DNA of 15,117 nt. It comes from an uncultured bacterium (GTDB lineage: Bacteria; Verrucomicrobiota; Kiritimatiellia; RFP12; UBA1067). The translations under genes and the position numbers were made by a program. The notes beneath the pieces are model-generated. The model had not been told where the DNA came from, did no database searches, and saw nothing but the letters and a program-made list of their open reading frames with translations. The stretch is taken from contig CAMIVJ010000025.1 of NCBI GenBank assembly GCA_946401765.1, positions 1-15,117 of the forward strand, read 5' to 3'. This document shows, one piece after another, positions 6,878 to 14,500 of this stretch. Position 1 is the stretch's first letter, and every line of letters begins with the position of its first letter.

Positions 6878-7648
6878 TCATCGAATGACCCTTAATCTAC
6901 TGAAAGGCCAAAATGCCAGACTCCCGACTCCTAGAAGATTCCTGCCGGGCACACAGCCCCAGTAGCGGCTGTCGAAGCTGTTGCCGAAGTTGTCGCCGCA
7001 CGCGAAATACTCGTCCTCGCCCATCGTCACGGTCTTTGGATGCTCTTGCAGCGGGTGTTCAATAACATACGTCTCGCCCGGCCTCGCTTTCATGCGCTTG
7101 ATCAGACGGTTAGAATGCACATGTTTCTGAAGACCCTTGATGCCATCCGTAGCGAACACCATGATCTCGCCATTCCTTGGCCTCCTGAAGTTCCATATCC
7201 AGCGATTGACGAAGAAGAAGTCGCCCATGCAGACCGCCCCATTCCAAAGCGTCTCTCCCTTCCTCACATAGCGTCCCGCGATGGCTTTAGATGCATCCAT
7301 AGGCAACTTGCAACACCATCTGGACTTCCCTACGAAAATGTCCGCATAGCCATCCAAGCCATTGCCGTGCGGCTGGACGCGTACCACGCCAGAATCAGGA
7401 GCCTTGTACTCTACGATTCGCTCGCCCGTCCAGATCCACTTCAGCCACGAAAGCGGGGCAACGTCCCAGCTCGTCTTCTCTGCGTTCGCCTTGGTGTGGT
7501 GTCCCCACAGCGTCTTCTGCATGCATCCAGTGGCTGCAGAGCCAGCTTCATAGAAATATGCGCGGAAGCACATCGCAACGGAAATTGCGACGACCAGTGT
7601 GCCAAACCACTTGCTTCCGCAGTCCTGCCATGTCTTCGTCTTCTTCAT
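6878..7648 (-). CDS. Type I signal peptidase (S26) with Cys in place of the nucleophile Ser (256 aa)
   Basis: This is an S26 leader peptidase, a membrane enzyme that cleaves signal peptides outside the membrane. One N-terminal transmembrane helix (about 15-33) precedes box B, which reads ATGCMQKTLWG (39-49) where verrucomicrobial enzymes usually have TGSMQPTL; the expected catalytic serine is Cys42 (codon TGC, 7525-7523). Box C is GDFFFVNRWIWNFRRPRNGE (142-161), the general-base lysine is Lys184 in IKRMKARPGE (183-192), and box E is GDNFGNSFDSRYWGCVPG (218-235). Everything except the nucleophile therefore looks intact. The start ATG overlaps the stop of the upstream membrane-protein gene by 4 bp (ATGA), implying translational coupling. 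It may be a thiol-using peptidase, a dedicated processing enzyme for a special substrate, or a non-catalytic paralogue; the housekeeping LepB may lie elsewhere. The symbol is left blank because of this uncertainty. Confidence 0.88.
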   Translation of the reverse strand: MKKTKTWQDCGSKWFGTLVVAISVAMCFRAYFYEAGSAATGCMQKTLWGHHTKANAEKTSWDVAPLSWLKWIWTGERIVEYKAPDSGVVRVQPHGNGLDGYADIFVGKSRWCCKLPMDASKAIAGRYVRKGETLWNGAVCMGDFFFVNRWIWNFRRPRNGEIMVFATDGIKGLQKHVHSNRLIKRMKARPGETYVIEHPLQEHPKTVTMGEDEYFACGDNFGNSFDSRYWGCVPGRNLLGVGSLAFWPFSRLRVIR

Positions 7649-8193
7649 ACAAGAATCCCCGTGATGGCTAGCAATATGCCCATGACTGTGAAGAGAACCC
7701 CGACGGATCTCGCGAGACCATCGGTACGCGTTGCGAAGGCTAACGCCTTTTCGATGTGACTTGGCTTGAGCATGCCGTACATGCCGACAATTGTGGCCAG
7801 GTATGCTGTCACAACGAAGAGGTGGATGGGAGCGAAGCCCCCCTCGGGCACCAGAAGGCGCGTCGTGCGGAACATGAGCGCGGGAAAGAGCATGAGTATC
7901 GCAGCCAGCGCACGGACTGGCAGGTTATTCGGCATCCAGATTATGGTGAGGTAAACGAGGACAGGTACGAGCACCCAGAAGTGGTTGAACACGAACGCGA
8001 ACGGTACAAAGATGTTGTTGGATGTCGCTATCTCGCACGAGGTCCACATCCATGCGATGATGGTCAGGACGACGGCGACGACCTTCGAATTCTCGAACCA
8101 GTTCGTGAACGCACGCCCAGCCGAAGGCGCAAAAACATACACCCCGCCGAAGGCGAGGATCGGAATGCCAAGTAAAACACCCCAATATATCAT
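7645..8193 (-). CDS. Polytopic membrane protein of unknown function (182 aa)
   Basis: I do not recognise a family. The 182 residues are strongly hydrophobic with about six predicted transmembrane helices: residues 1-21 (starting MIYWGVLLGIPILAFGG), about 38-56, 61-86, 92-108, 119-141 and 160-182. Short loops contain NNIFVPF, PEGGFAP and KPSHIEKALAFATRTDG. No catalytic or metal-binding motif is obvious and there is no cleavable signal peptide. Its stop overlaps the signal peptidase start by 4 bp, so the two proteins are probably made together. The ATG at 8193 has no good Shine-Dalgarno site; the nearest purine run is about 20 nt away. The transcript likely begins near 8282, giving a leader of about 90 nt. 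Confidence 0.82.
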   Translation of the reverse strand: MIYWGVLLGIPILAFGGVYVFAPSAGRAFTNWFENSKVVAVVLTIIAWMWTSCEIATSNNIFVPFAFVFNHFWVLVPVLVYLTIIWMPNNLPVRALAAILMLFPALMFRTTRLLVPEGGFAPIHLFVVTAYLATIVGMYGMLKPSHIEKALAFATRTDGLARSVGVLFTVMGILLAITGILV

Positions 8194-8196
8194 AAT

Positions 8197-8246
8197 CGTG
8201 GCAATTTCTGACTTCCTTCATCACGACGTCCACGAGCCAAGCCACG
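8197..8246 (-). promoter_or_regulatory. Possible structured leader before the membrane-protein gene
   Basis: In the inferred 5' leader, CGTGGC (8246-8241 on the minus strand) can pair with GCCACG (8202-8197), which ends 3 nt before the ATG. Such a stem would close just in front of a start codon that lacks a normal ribosome site. An open frame starting GTGTCTGGC also crosses the leader and ends in a TGA overlapping the ATG. Both are only suggestive. Confidence 0.25.
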
Positions 8247-8288
8247 CGGCCTGAATAACCCGCCAGACACTCCGCTTAAGGTGCTGGC

Positions 8289-8318
8289 ATTATAGCAAAT
8301 CTTGCCTATTGGCCGCAA
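8289..8318 (-). promoter_or_regulatory. Sigma-70 promoter of the membrane protein / signal peptidase pair
   Basis: On the minus strand a perfect TATAAT -10 (8294-8289) is preceded after 18 nt by TTGCGG (8318-8313), a partial -35 match. It is the best promoter-like sequence for the leftward membrane protein and signal peptidase genes, and lies in a 297-bp divergent gap. Confidence 0.6.
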
Positions 8319-8428
8319 GAGGCAAATTCGGTTTGTCGCGGGCGATCCAGCATGAGATGCAACTCGGAAATTTTAAGGATGTCTGTAATGAGTGCAGAAT
8401 GTCGACGTTCTATCTAAGGGGACATGAG

Positions 8429-8459
8429 TTGCGACGAGCGTTCAAATTTATGGTACAAT
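8429..8459 (+). promoter_or_regulatory. Extended -10 promoter of the LRR_5 gene
   Basis: TGGTACAAT (8451-8459) is an extended -10 (TGnTATAAT type). The -35 is poor: the best candidate is TTGCGA (8429-8434) at a 19-nt spacing. Transcription would start near 8466, just upstream of AAGGAGG (8476-8482). Confidence 0.5.
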
Positions 8460-8490
8460 GTTTCCGCGGAGATTGAAGGAGGAAAGTAAG

Positions 8491-9324
8491 ATGATGGATA
8501 TCTACAATGTTTATGAGATGAACAAGCGGTATTTCCGCAGAGTGGTGCGGCTGGCGATCGCGGCAATCGTGGCAACTGGTGCAACGGCGGTGGCAGCCTT
8601 CTCGTATCCGCCGTACGAGTACTACACCGGCACCACGACGGGCACTCCGGCCCTTAACTACACGAAGGTGTGCGAGCCAGGCAGAACCGGAGAGGCGCAG
8701 GCGACCTATGTGGTGCTTGGGCATTGTTATCCTGCTCGTCCAGCCCTGTCGAACACTGCGTATGAGGGCAAGGTGGTGATTCCGGCGACAATTGCGGGTC
8801 TGCCGGTGAGGAAGATCAATGACGCCGCGTTCATTGTGTGCCAGAAGATCACAAGCGTGCAGATTCCCGCGACTGTGCGCGAGATCGGCGCACGTGCGTT
8901 CTCCGACTGCTGGAATCTGACGAACATAACGTTCGCCTCCGGATCTGGTCTTGCGACGGTCGGCGACTCGGCATTCACGAATTGCATCAGTCTCACATCG
9001 ATTACGTTCCCCAAGACGCTTTCCCGTCTGGGTGCAGGATGTTTCCAGGGATGTGCTCAGCTTACGGACGTTTACTTCCTCGGCAATGCTCCTCGCCTGG
9101 CGATTCCGTCCATGACCGAGAAGTCTGGCCTTGGCGAGAGCATCTTCCGCAACTACGGCTACTACGAGAGGTTCAAGGTCCACATCAACAGGAACACGTA
9201 CGGATGGATCGCCCCCTATGAAAAGGGAGTTCCTGAGAAATGGCCAGTTGACTACGGCTACATGCAGGCTCACGAGACTGTTGCGGAAGACGATGGAAAA
9301 TCGCTGACTATCAAGATGAGATAG
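8491..9324 (+). CDS. Secreted leucine-rich repeat (LRR_5 / BspA-like) protein (277 aa)
   Basis: An N-terminal signal peptide (basic NKRYFRRVVR at 11-20, hydrophobic core, cleavage likely after ATAVAA near residue 36) is followed by about four LRR_5 repeats between residues 90 and 200. Their hallmarks are ...VVIPATIAGLPVRKINDAAF, ITSVQIPATVREIGARAF, LTNITFASGSGLATVGDSAF and LTSITFPKTLSRLGAGCF, each with a Cys-containing turn (FxxCxxL). The tail has a YGWIAPYEKGVPEKWPVDYG stretch, resembling the 'GW...P..W' ending of many PVC-bacterial LRR_5 proteins. Such proteins are thought to act in surface adhesion or protein binding; the ligand is unknown. The start at 8491 is preceded by AAGGAGG at 8476-8482, an ideal ribosome site; a Met at 8518 would give a shorter n-region but has no ribosome site. 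The gene appears monocistronic. Confidence 0.87.
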   Translation: MMDIYNVYEMNKRYFRRVVRLAIAAIVATGATAVAAFSYPPYEYYTGTTTGTPALNYTKVCEPGRTGEAQATYVVLGHCYPARPALSNTAYEGKVVIPATIAGLPVRKINDAAFIVCQKITSVQIPATVREIGARAFSDCWNLTNITFASGSGLATVGDSAFTNCISLTSITFPKTLSRLGAGCFQGCAQLTDVYFLGNAPRLAIPSMTEKSGLGESIFRNYGYYERFKVHINRNTYGWIAPYEKGVPEKWPVDYGYMQAHETVAEDDGKSLTIKMR

Positions 9325-9365
9325 CTGATTGCGGCAACGTGGGATTGTGCTGTGCCCGGCATTGT

Positions 9366-9379
9366 CAATCGCGAGATTG
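9366..9379. repeat. Short hairpin with a GCGA loop
   Basis: CAATC (9366-9370) and GATTG (9375-9379) are perfect inverted arms around a 4-nt GCGA loop (GNRA type). It lies 42 nt after the LRR gene stop, in a gap dominated by repeated ATTGTG/CAATG words. Confidence 0.5.
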
Positions 9380-9389
9380 TGGAAATGCA

Positions 9390-9424
9390 CCATTGTGCCA
9401 TTGCCAATGTCAATGCCACAATGG
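9390..9424. repeat. 14-position imperfect inverted repeat (hairpin)
   Basis: CCATTGTG-C-CATTG (9390-9403) faces CAATG-C-CACAATGG (9411-9424) around a 7-nt loop: 13 of 14 positions pair, with a single C-C mismatch. There is no T-run after it on either strand, so it is not a standard intrinsic terminator, although it follows the LRR gene and could protect or end its transcript. Confidence 0.75.
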
Positions 9425-9464
9425 CAACATTGACTCATACAGGCTAGTCCCAGCAGAATGTTTC

Positions 9465-9489
9465 CATCTGGCACCGACTGGTGCAGATG
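9465..9489. repeat. 10-bp bulged hairpin upstream of the ECF-like gene
   Basis: CATCT (9465-9469) pairs AGATG (9485-9489) and GCACC (9471-9475) pairs GGTGC (9480-9484), with one bulged G at 9470 and a GACT tetraloop. It ends 90 nt before the ECF-like start codon. No T-run follows. Confidence 0.7.
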
Positions 9490-9520
9490 AGATTGGAATC
9501 ATTGCCTCTTTTCAATGAAT

Positions 9521-9530
9521 CTGACGTCAG
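9521..9530. promoter_or_regulatory. CTGACGTCAG perfect palindrome, possible operator
   Basis: A perfect 10-bp palindrome lies 49 nt before the ECF-like start at 9580, where a regulator could act. No convincing -35/-10 pair is visible around it, so the operator role is a guess. Confidence 0.35.
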
Positions 9531-9579
9531 GCGCTGTTTTTGCGTCTGCATAGGAAAATGTCAACCCAAAGGAGACACC

Positions 9580-10209
9580 ATGCCTATGACACACATCATC
9601 ATGCAATACGACGACGACACCAAGTTCATCCCCACGCCCAAGGCCTGGGGAGAACTCTACGGACAGTGGCGCAAGCCGCTGATCCGCTCGCTCTCCAAGT
9701 ACGGTCCACCCGAGGAAATCGAGGAGGCTGTCCACGAGGCTTTCCTCAAGGTCGCGGGGCTCTCCGCCAACTTGAGACTTGAGAAGGAGCTTGAGCCGAA
9801 GACCTCCGCAGAGTGGCGCTCGTTCCTGTGCTGGCAGGCGCGGGGTGTTCTCAGCAACATGCGCGGCAAGGCCGCGAAGTTCGAGCCGCTCCCCGACAAC
9901 TTCGCCGAAGTCCTCGCGGAGAGGCTCTCGTGCATGCCCGACGTCGGGCGCATCGACGCCGAACTGCTGCGCCGCGCCGTCTGCGCAGCGGTCTGGGATG
10001 CCTGCCGTACGTGGAGAAGTCCCAAGGCCAAGTACAGGGCGCTCGTGATGTTCCTTCTGGACGAGTACACCGCCGACGAGGTGGTAAGAGCCGTCCCAGA
10101 GGCGCGCACCGCCAACAACCTCCACCAGATGTGCCACCGCGTGCGCCTCGCGCTCGCGGAGGCCGTCCGCAGGCCCGGAAGCATCCTCGCGGAGCTTCTC
10201 TGCGCCTAA
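9580..10209 (+). CDS. Divergent ECF-like sigma factor (209 aa)
   Basis: The layout fits a two-domain (sigma2-sigma4) extracytoplasmic-function sigma factor, although divergent. A region-2-like part has WGELYGQWRKPLIRSLSKYG (23-42), then EEIEEAVHEAFLKVAGL (45-61) and WRSFLCWQARGVLSNMRGKA, matching the usual 'DAEDxxQExFLxV' and 'W...IARNxxxDxxR' positions. The region-4-like part near the C-terminus has YRALVMFLLDEYTADEVVRA followed by NNLHQMCHRVRLALAEAVRR, as in ECF 'G.S..EIA......TVK.R..RAR..L'. The acidic/aromatic motifs are not canonical, so another DNA-binding role is possible. The start at 9580 has AAAGGAG at 9568-9574; an upstream GTG at 9481 has no site. No anti-sigma factor gene is adjacent: the LRR gene is upstream and sbcD downstream. 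Hairpins lie on both sides. Confidence 0.68.
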   Translation: MPMTHIIMQYDDDTKFIPTPKAWGELYGQWRKPLIRSLSKYGPPEEIEEAVHEAFLKVAGLSANLRLEKELEPKTSAEWRSFLCWQARGVLSNMRGKAAKFEPLPDNFAEVLAERLSCMPDVGRIDAELLRRAVCAAVWDACRTWRSPKAKYRALVMFLLDEYTADEVVRAVPEARTANNLHQMCHRVRLALAEAVRRPGSILAELLCA

Positions 10210-10219
10210 GGCCAACACA

Positions 10220-10255
10220 GGTCATGTTCTGATCACCGCCGGTCAGAACATGACC
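10220..10255. repeat. Perfect 13-bp inverted repeat after the ECF-like gene
   Basis: GGTCATGTTCTGA (10220-10232) and TCAGAACATGACC (10243-10255) are exact inverted copies. In RNA the stem could grow by a T-G and a C-G pair, leaving a 6-nt ACCGCC loop. It starts 10 nt after the ECF-like stop and lies 81 nt upstream of sbcD. No T-run follows on either strand. It may be an unusual terminator, a regulator-binding site or a mobile palindrome. Confidence 0.85.
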
Positions 10256-10277
10256 CGAGTCGCAATGACATCCAAAT

Positions 10278-10288
10278 TATGATACACT
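10278..10288 (+). promoter_or_regulatory. Candidate -10 region for the sbcDC operon
   Basis: TATGAT (10278-10283), overlapping an extended -10 reading TGATACACT (10280-10288), lies about 50 nt upstream of sbcD. No good -35 is seen at 16-18 nt. The right arm of the 13-bp inverted repeat falls where a -35 contact or regulator site would be. Confidence 0.35.
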
Positions 10289-10294
10289 TTGTGC

Positions 10295-10308
10295 TGTCCG
10301 AAAGGACA
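10295..10308 (+). other. Small leader hairpin with GAAA tetraloop before sbcD
   Basis: TGTCC (10295-10299), GAAA loop and GGACA (10304-10308) form a perfect 5-bp stem with a stable GNRA tetraloop, in the presumed sbcD leader, 27 nt before the GTG start. No T-run follows. A stabilising or incidental hairpin. Confidence 0.45.
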
Positions 10309-10335
10309 ACGACGTAACGAAAAAGGAACTGTGCG

Positions 10336-11532
10336 GTGAAAATCATCCATACAAGCGATTGGCATCTGGGAAACCGTCTCTACAACTGGGACGGGACCGA
10401 CGAGGAAGAGCATTTCTTCACGCAGCTGTCTGCGGCCGTAGCCGAAGAGCAGCCAGACGCCCTTGTCGTCAGCGGGGACATCTTCGACACCGGGGCGCCG
10501 GGCAACGACGTGGCGAAGCGCTTTACCGACGCCTTGCTGGAGGTGACGTCACGTTGCCCTGGCATGATAACGTTCGTCATCGCGGGCAACCATGACAGCT
10601 ACTCGCGGCTCGTCGTGGACAAGGAACTGTGGTTCCGCTCGCGCGTGCATGTGTTCGGCATGCCCGCAGAGGACGCTGAGGGCAGGGCCTTCTTCGAGAA
10701 GAACGTGGTAACCCTCCCCGGCAAGGGCGTGATCGCCGCCGTGCCGTTCTGCCATCCGCGCAATTTCCCGACGGTAGACGGCGCGACTGGCGATAACCGC
10801 GAGAAGAACTACTTCGAGGGTCTTGCCAAGTACGTGGCAGACCATTCGGAGGGCCTCCCTGCTGTCTTGATGGCACATCTGGCGGTGAAGGGCGACATCG
10901 ACTTCCGCGGGCACGACAAGTCCCTCGTGATCGGCGGTGAGGAGTGTGTGGATGTGGAGGAACTGGGCGATGGATACGGATATGTGGCGCTTGGGCACAT
11001 ACATTGCCCGCAGTGGGTCAAGAGCGGCAAGAAAGTGGCGCGCTACTGCGGAACGCCGCGCGCTATCCATTTCGACGAGACGTATGACCACGGCGTTGAC
11101 GTGGTGACGATCGAGGCGGGCAAGGCGCCTGAGGCAAGGACGAAGGTGTTCGAGCCGCTTCATGCGCTCGCCACCATCGGCGGGAAGGACGGTTTGCCGT
11201 TCGATGACGCGCTCAAACAGTTGGCCGAGGCGTCGCTCGCGGCTGGCACGTACATCCGGCTCAATGTGCGCCTCGGCGCCAATGAGCTGCCAGGGCCGGA
11301 CTGGACGGAACGCGCACGGAAGGATTGTGCCGCGAAGGGAGTCCGGTTCTGCGTGATCAATCCGATCCGCACCGAGACGCCGGAGAGACAGGAAAACAGG
11401 AAGATGCTGACAATGGCCGAGCTGAAGGGGCTTTCGAACGAAGAGGTTCTTCAGATACTGTCGACGCGCCACGAGCTGACGGACCGCCAGCGCGAACTCG
11501 TCAAGTCGCTCATGGAGGAAAAGGGAATATGA
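10336..11532 (+). CDS. sbcD: Exonuclease SbcCD subunit D (398 aa)
   Basis: This is the Mre11-type metallophosphoesterase nuclease subunit of SbcCD, which removes DNA hairpins and processes double-strand-break ends in the cytoplasm. The five phosphoesterase motifs are present: SDWHLG (7-12), SGDIFD (46-51), GNHDS (84-88), MAHLAVKGD (179-187) and LGHIHCPQ (219-226), with the metal ligands Asp8, His10, Asp48, Asn85, His86, His181, His221 and His223. The length is typical for SbcD. The GTG at 10336 is chosen as start because the conserved MKIIHTSDWHLG begins there and AAAAAGGA is just upstream. The stop overlaps the sbcC start by 4 bp (ATGA), as expected for coupled synthesis of complex partners. 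Confidence 0.97.
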   Translation: MKIIHTSDWHLGNRLYNWDGTDEEEHFFTQLSAAVAEEQPDALVVSGDIFDTGAPGNDVAKRFTDALLEVTSRCPGMITFVIAGNHDSYSRLVVDKELWFRSRVHVFGMPAEDAEGRAFFEKNVVTLPGKGVIAAVPFCHPRNFPTVDGATGDNREKNYFEGLAKYVADHSEGLPAVLMAHLAVKGDIDFRGHDKSLVIGGEECVDVEELGDGYGYVALGHIHCPQWVKSGKKVARYCGTPRAIHFDETYDHGVDVVTIEAGKAPEARTKVFEPLHALATIGGKDGLPFDDALKQLAEASLAAGTYIRLNVRLGANELPGPDWTERARKDCAAKGVRFCVINPIRTETPERQENRKMLTMAELKGLSNEEVLQILSTRHELTDRQRELVKSLMEEKGI

Positions 11533-14500
11533 AGATTAGAAGACTCACTATCAAGAACATAGCGTCCATTGAATCGGCGGAACTAGACTTCGAGAATGGT
11601 CCGCTTGGGGATGCGCCCCTGTTTCTCATCTGCGGCGAGACGGGCTCCGGCAAGACCACCGTCCTGGACTGCATCACTCTCGCGCTCTACGGCAAGACGC
11701 CGCGCTACGACGGCAGCGGCGTAAAGAATCCGCAGGAGATTGGCGGATACGCCTACAACGACGCCCGCCAGCTCGTCAGGCGCGGGGCGATCTCGGCGAA
11801 TGCCACGCTGTTGCTCACCGGGAACGATGGTAAACCATACGAAGCGAAATGGTCCGTTGAGGCGATCTCCCGCGGACAGAACAAAGGAATGCTCAAGGGC
11901 GAGGAATGGACTTGGAAAGACTGCTCGCCAGGCGGCGTGACCTGGACGAAGGTCAAGGAATGCACGGCGGCTGCCTTGCGTGCAGTCGGCCTTGGGTTCG
12001 AGCAGTTTTGCCGCACGACCATGCTGGCGCAGGGGCAGTTCACGAAGTTTCTCATGGGCACGCCCGACGAGAAGGCCGAGATTCTCGAAAAGCTCACCGA
12101 CACATCGAAGTACTCGGAACTCGGTAAGGCAATTGCCGCAAAATGGGCGGCGCTTGATGTCGAAGTGAAGAGACTTGAAGCCGAGATCGGTCAGATGGCT
12201 GGACTTGGCGAAGCGCGTGGACAGATCGAGGGGCGCATCGCGGAGCTCAAGGCCCAGATCGCGGAACTTGGCAAGAAGCGTGATGTGGCGACCGCAAAGC
12301 TGCAGTGGCTGCGGCACCGCAACGAACTTGAGAAGAACGCGCAGAGCGTGCATAAAAAACTTGTCATGGCCTTCGCTGCGCTCAAGGCGATGGAGCACAA
12401 GACATTTGAAGACATGGCCTGCGCGACAAAACGTCTGGAGTCGCTTAATGAGTTCATTGCCAAGGAGGCGGAGCGGGCCAAGATGTACGAATCGGCTGAT
12501 GTGATTCTGCAGTCCCTTGCTGACGTGCGCAATACCCGTAGTGATAAAGCTGCGGCAGAGCGAGCACTGGAGAAGTGCAGTCAGAAACTTCCTGTACTGC
12601 AAAAGTGCGTAGATGATGCGAAGACTACGTTGGAAAAGGCGGTAGGTGAACTTGCCGTTGCGGAGGAACAGGTCGCCGGCGAGGAGAAAAAACTCGAAGC
12701 CCTTGACCGGGAAGGCGTCCAAAAAGCCCGCCGCGAAGCGGAGAAGCGCCGGGGCGATCTCAAGAGCTTGCGTGAACGCATCAACGGCATAGCGAAGATT
12801 GAGGCGGGTGTGGCTCAACGCGAACAGTTGGTCGCCGTGCGGAAGGGGGAACTGGCGGAAATTGAGGGGAAACTTCCCGCGCTCAAGTCCGAGGTGGAAA
12901 GCGCGCGGGAGGCGGTTGCCCGGGCGAGGACGGACCGCGACGTCCAGAAGAAACTGGTCGACGGCGGAATCGAGAGGCTGGTGTCCGAACTCAAGGTGGG
13001 TGACTCCTGTCCGATCTGCGGCCATACGATCGAGAGCCTGCACGCCAAGGGGCACTTCAAGGCGCTCTTCGAGAAACTCGACGCACAATGCGCTGAGGCC
13101 GAGTCTGCTTACGCGGCAAAGGAGCGGCAGTACAATGAGGCCGCTGCATTGGCAGAAGCGTTGGGGAAGACCATTGATGATGAGACGAGGTCTATTACCA
13201 CCGAGATGGAAAAGATTGTTAATGAGAAGTCCTCCGTTTCGGAGGCAGCCTTCCGATATGGTCTTCAGGACGCCTTCGACAGGAGCGTGGCTGTAGCGCT
13301 TGATGTATGCAGAACGAACATCAATGCGCTTGACGTGCGCCTGGCGGAGATTGACAAGCAGGAGAAGGCGATCAAGGAACTCCGAGGAGCCTTGAAGAAA
13401 CTCGCACAGGCGAAGGACGCTGCCGCTGATTGCAAAACGAAAGCCGAGAAGTCAGTTGCCGATTGTGAACATCAGATCAAAGTCTGCCAGTTTTCGATTG
13501 ATAAAGCAGACAAGCAGGCAAAGGAGAAGCTCGCGGAAGTTTCAGGGCGGATCACGGAACCGGGTTGGCTCGCGGCATGGGAGAAGGATGCCGAATCCGT
13601 CGAGAAGGCGTTCAAGGAGTCGGCTCGGGAATATGCAGCCCGCAAGGCCGAACTGCCCAAGGTTGAAAATGAGCGTAATGTCCTCGTGAAGGCAATGGAT
13701 CAGATTGCCGATTGCGCCAAGCGTGCAGTGGAGAAAGTCCCTGCGCTCAGCGAGGTGGAGGCGGGCGAGACTGTCGCAACGTCCACGGCGGAAGTGGATG
13801 GTCTGCTCGGGCGCTTCGAGGAGTCTCTGAACAGCATGAAGAAGCATCAGGATGCGCGTCCGGAAAGTCTGGCAGATACAGATACGGAGCAGGCGCTCGA
13901 GGAGAGCGTGGACGTGTTCAAGGAGGAAGTGGCCAAGGCCAACACCGAATGTGGACGCTGCCAGCAGCAGATCGCCGACGACGACAAACGCGCGGCCGAG
14001 CGCGCGGCCAAGTGCGAGGAGTCGGAGAAGCTTAAAGCTGAGCGTGACGAGTGGCACCCGATTCATGCGTATTTCGGGGACAACGACGGAAAGAAGATCC
14101 GCCGCGAGATCCAGTCGTACGTGCTGGCGAACGTGCTCGTGAAGGCGAACCATTATCTGAAGCAGCTGTCGAACCGCTACGAGCTTTCCTGCGAAGGGTT
14201 GACTCTTTCGGTGAGAGACGCATTCGAGGGTGGTGCGGTGCGTCCGGTGAACACGCTCTCTGGCGGAGAGCAGTTCCTCGTCTCGCTCGCCTTGGCGCTG
14301 GGGCTTGCCGGAATGAGCGACACGGGCCTGGGCGTGGACATGCTTCTGATCGACGAGGGTTTCGGCACATTGAGCGGTGAGCACCTCAATTCCGCAATCG
14401 AGGCGCTTGAGCGTCTCAACGCCCTCACCGGTTCGCGCAAAGTGGGCGTAATCAGCCATGTTGAGCGCCTGCGCGAGCGGATTCGCACGCACATCGAGGT

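Noticed and set aside
8194..8490. tRNA or known riboswitch in the 297-bp divergent gap
   Set aside because: No T-loop-like GTTCRANNC, acceptor stem or recognisable riboswitch core was seen; only two promoters and a weak leader stem.
9390..9424. Intrinsic terminator of the LRR gene
   Set aside because: The stem is good but AT-rich in part and has no T-run on either side, so it is listed as a hairpin instead.
9469..9485. Sigma-54-like -24/-12 element (TGGCACC ... GTGCA) before the ECF-like gene
   Set aside because: The spacing between GG and GC is 11 nt, one more than the 10 that sigma-54 promoters need, and the same bases form a hairpin. Not called.
11325..11528. Upstream extension of the sbcC frame
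   Set aside because: It overlaps the conserved end of sbcD, has low-complexity RE-rich sequence, and the ATGA overlap start at 11529 matches the conserved SbcC N-terminus.
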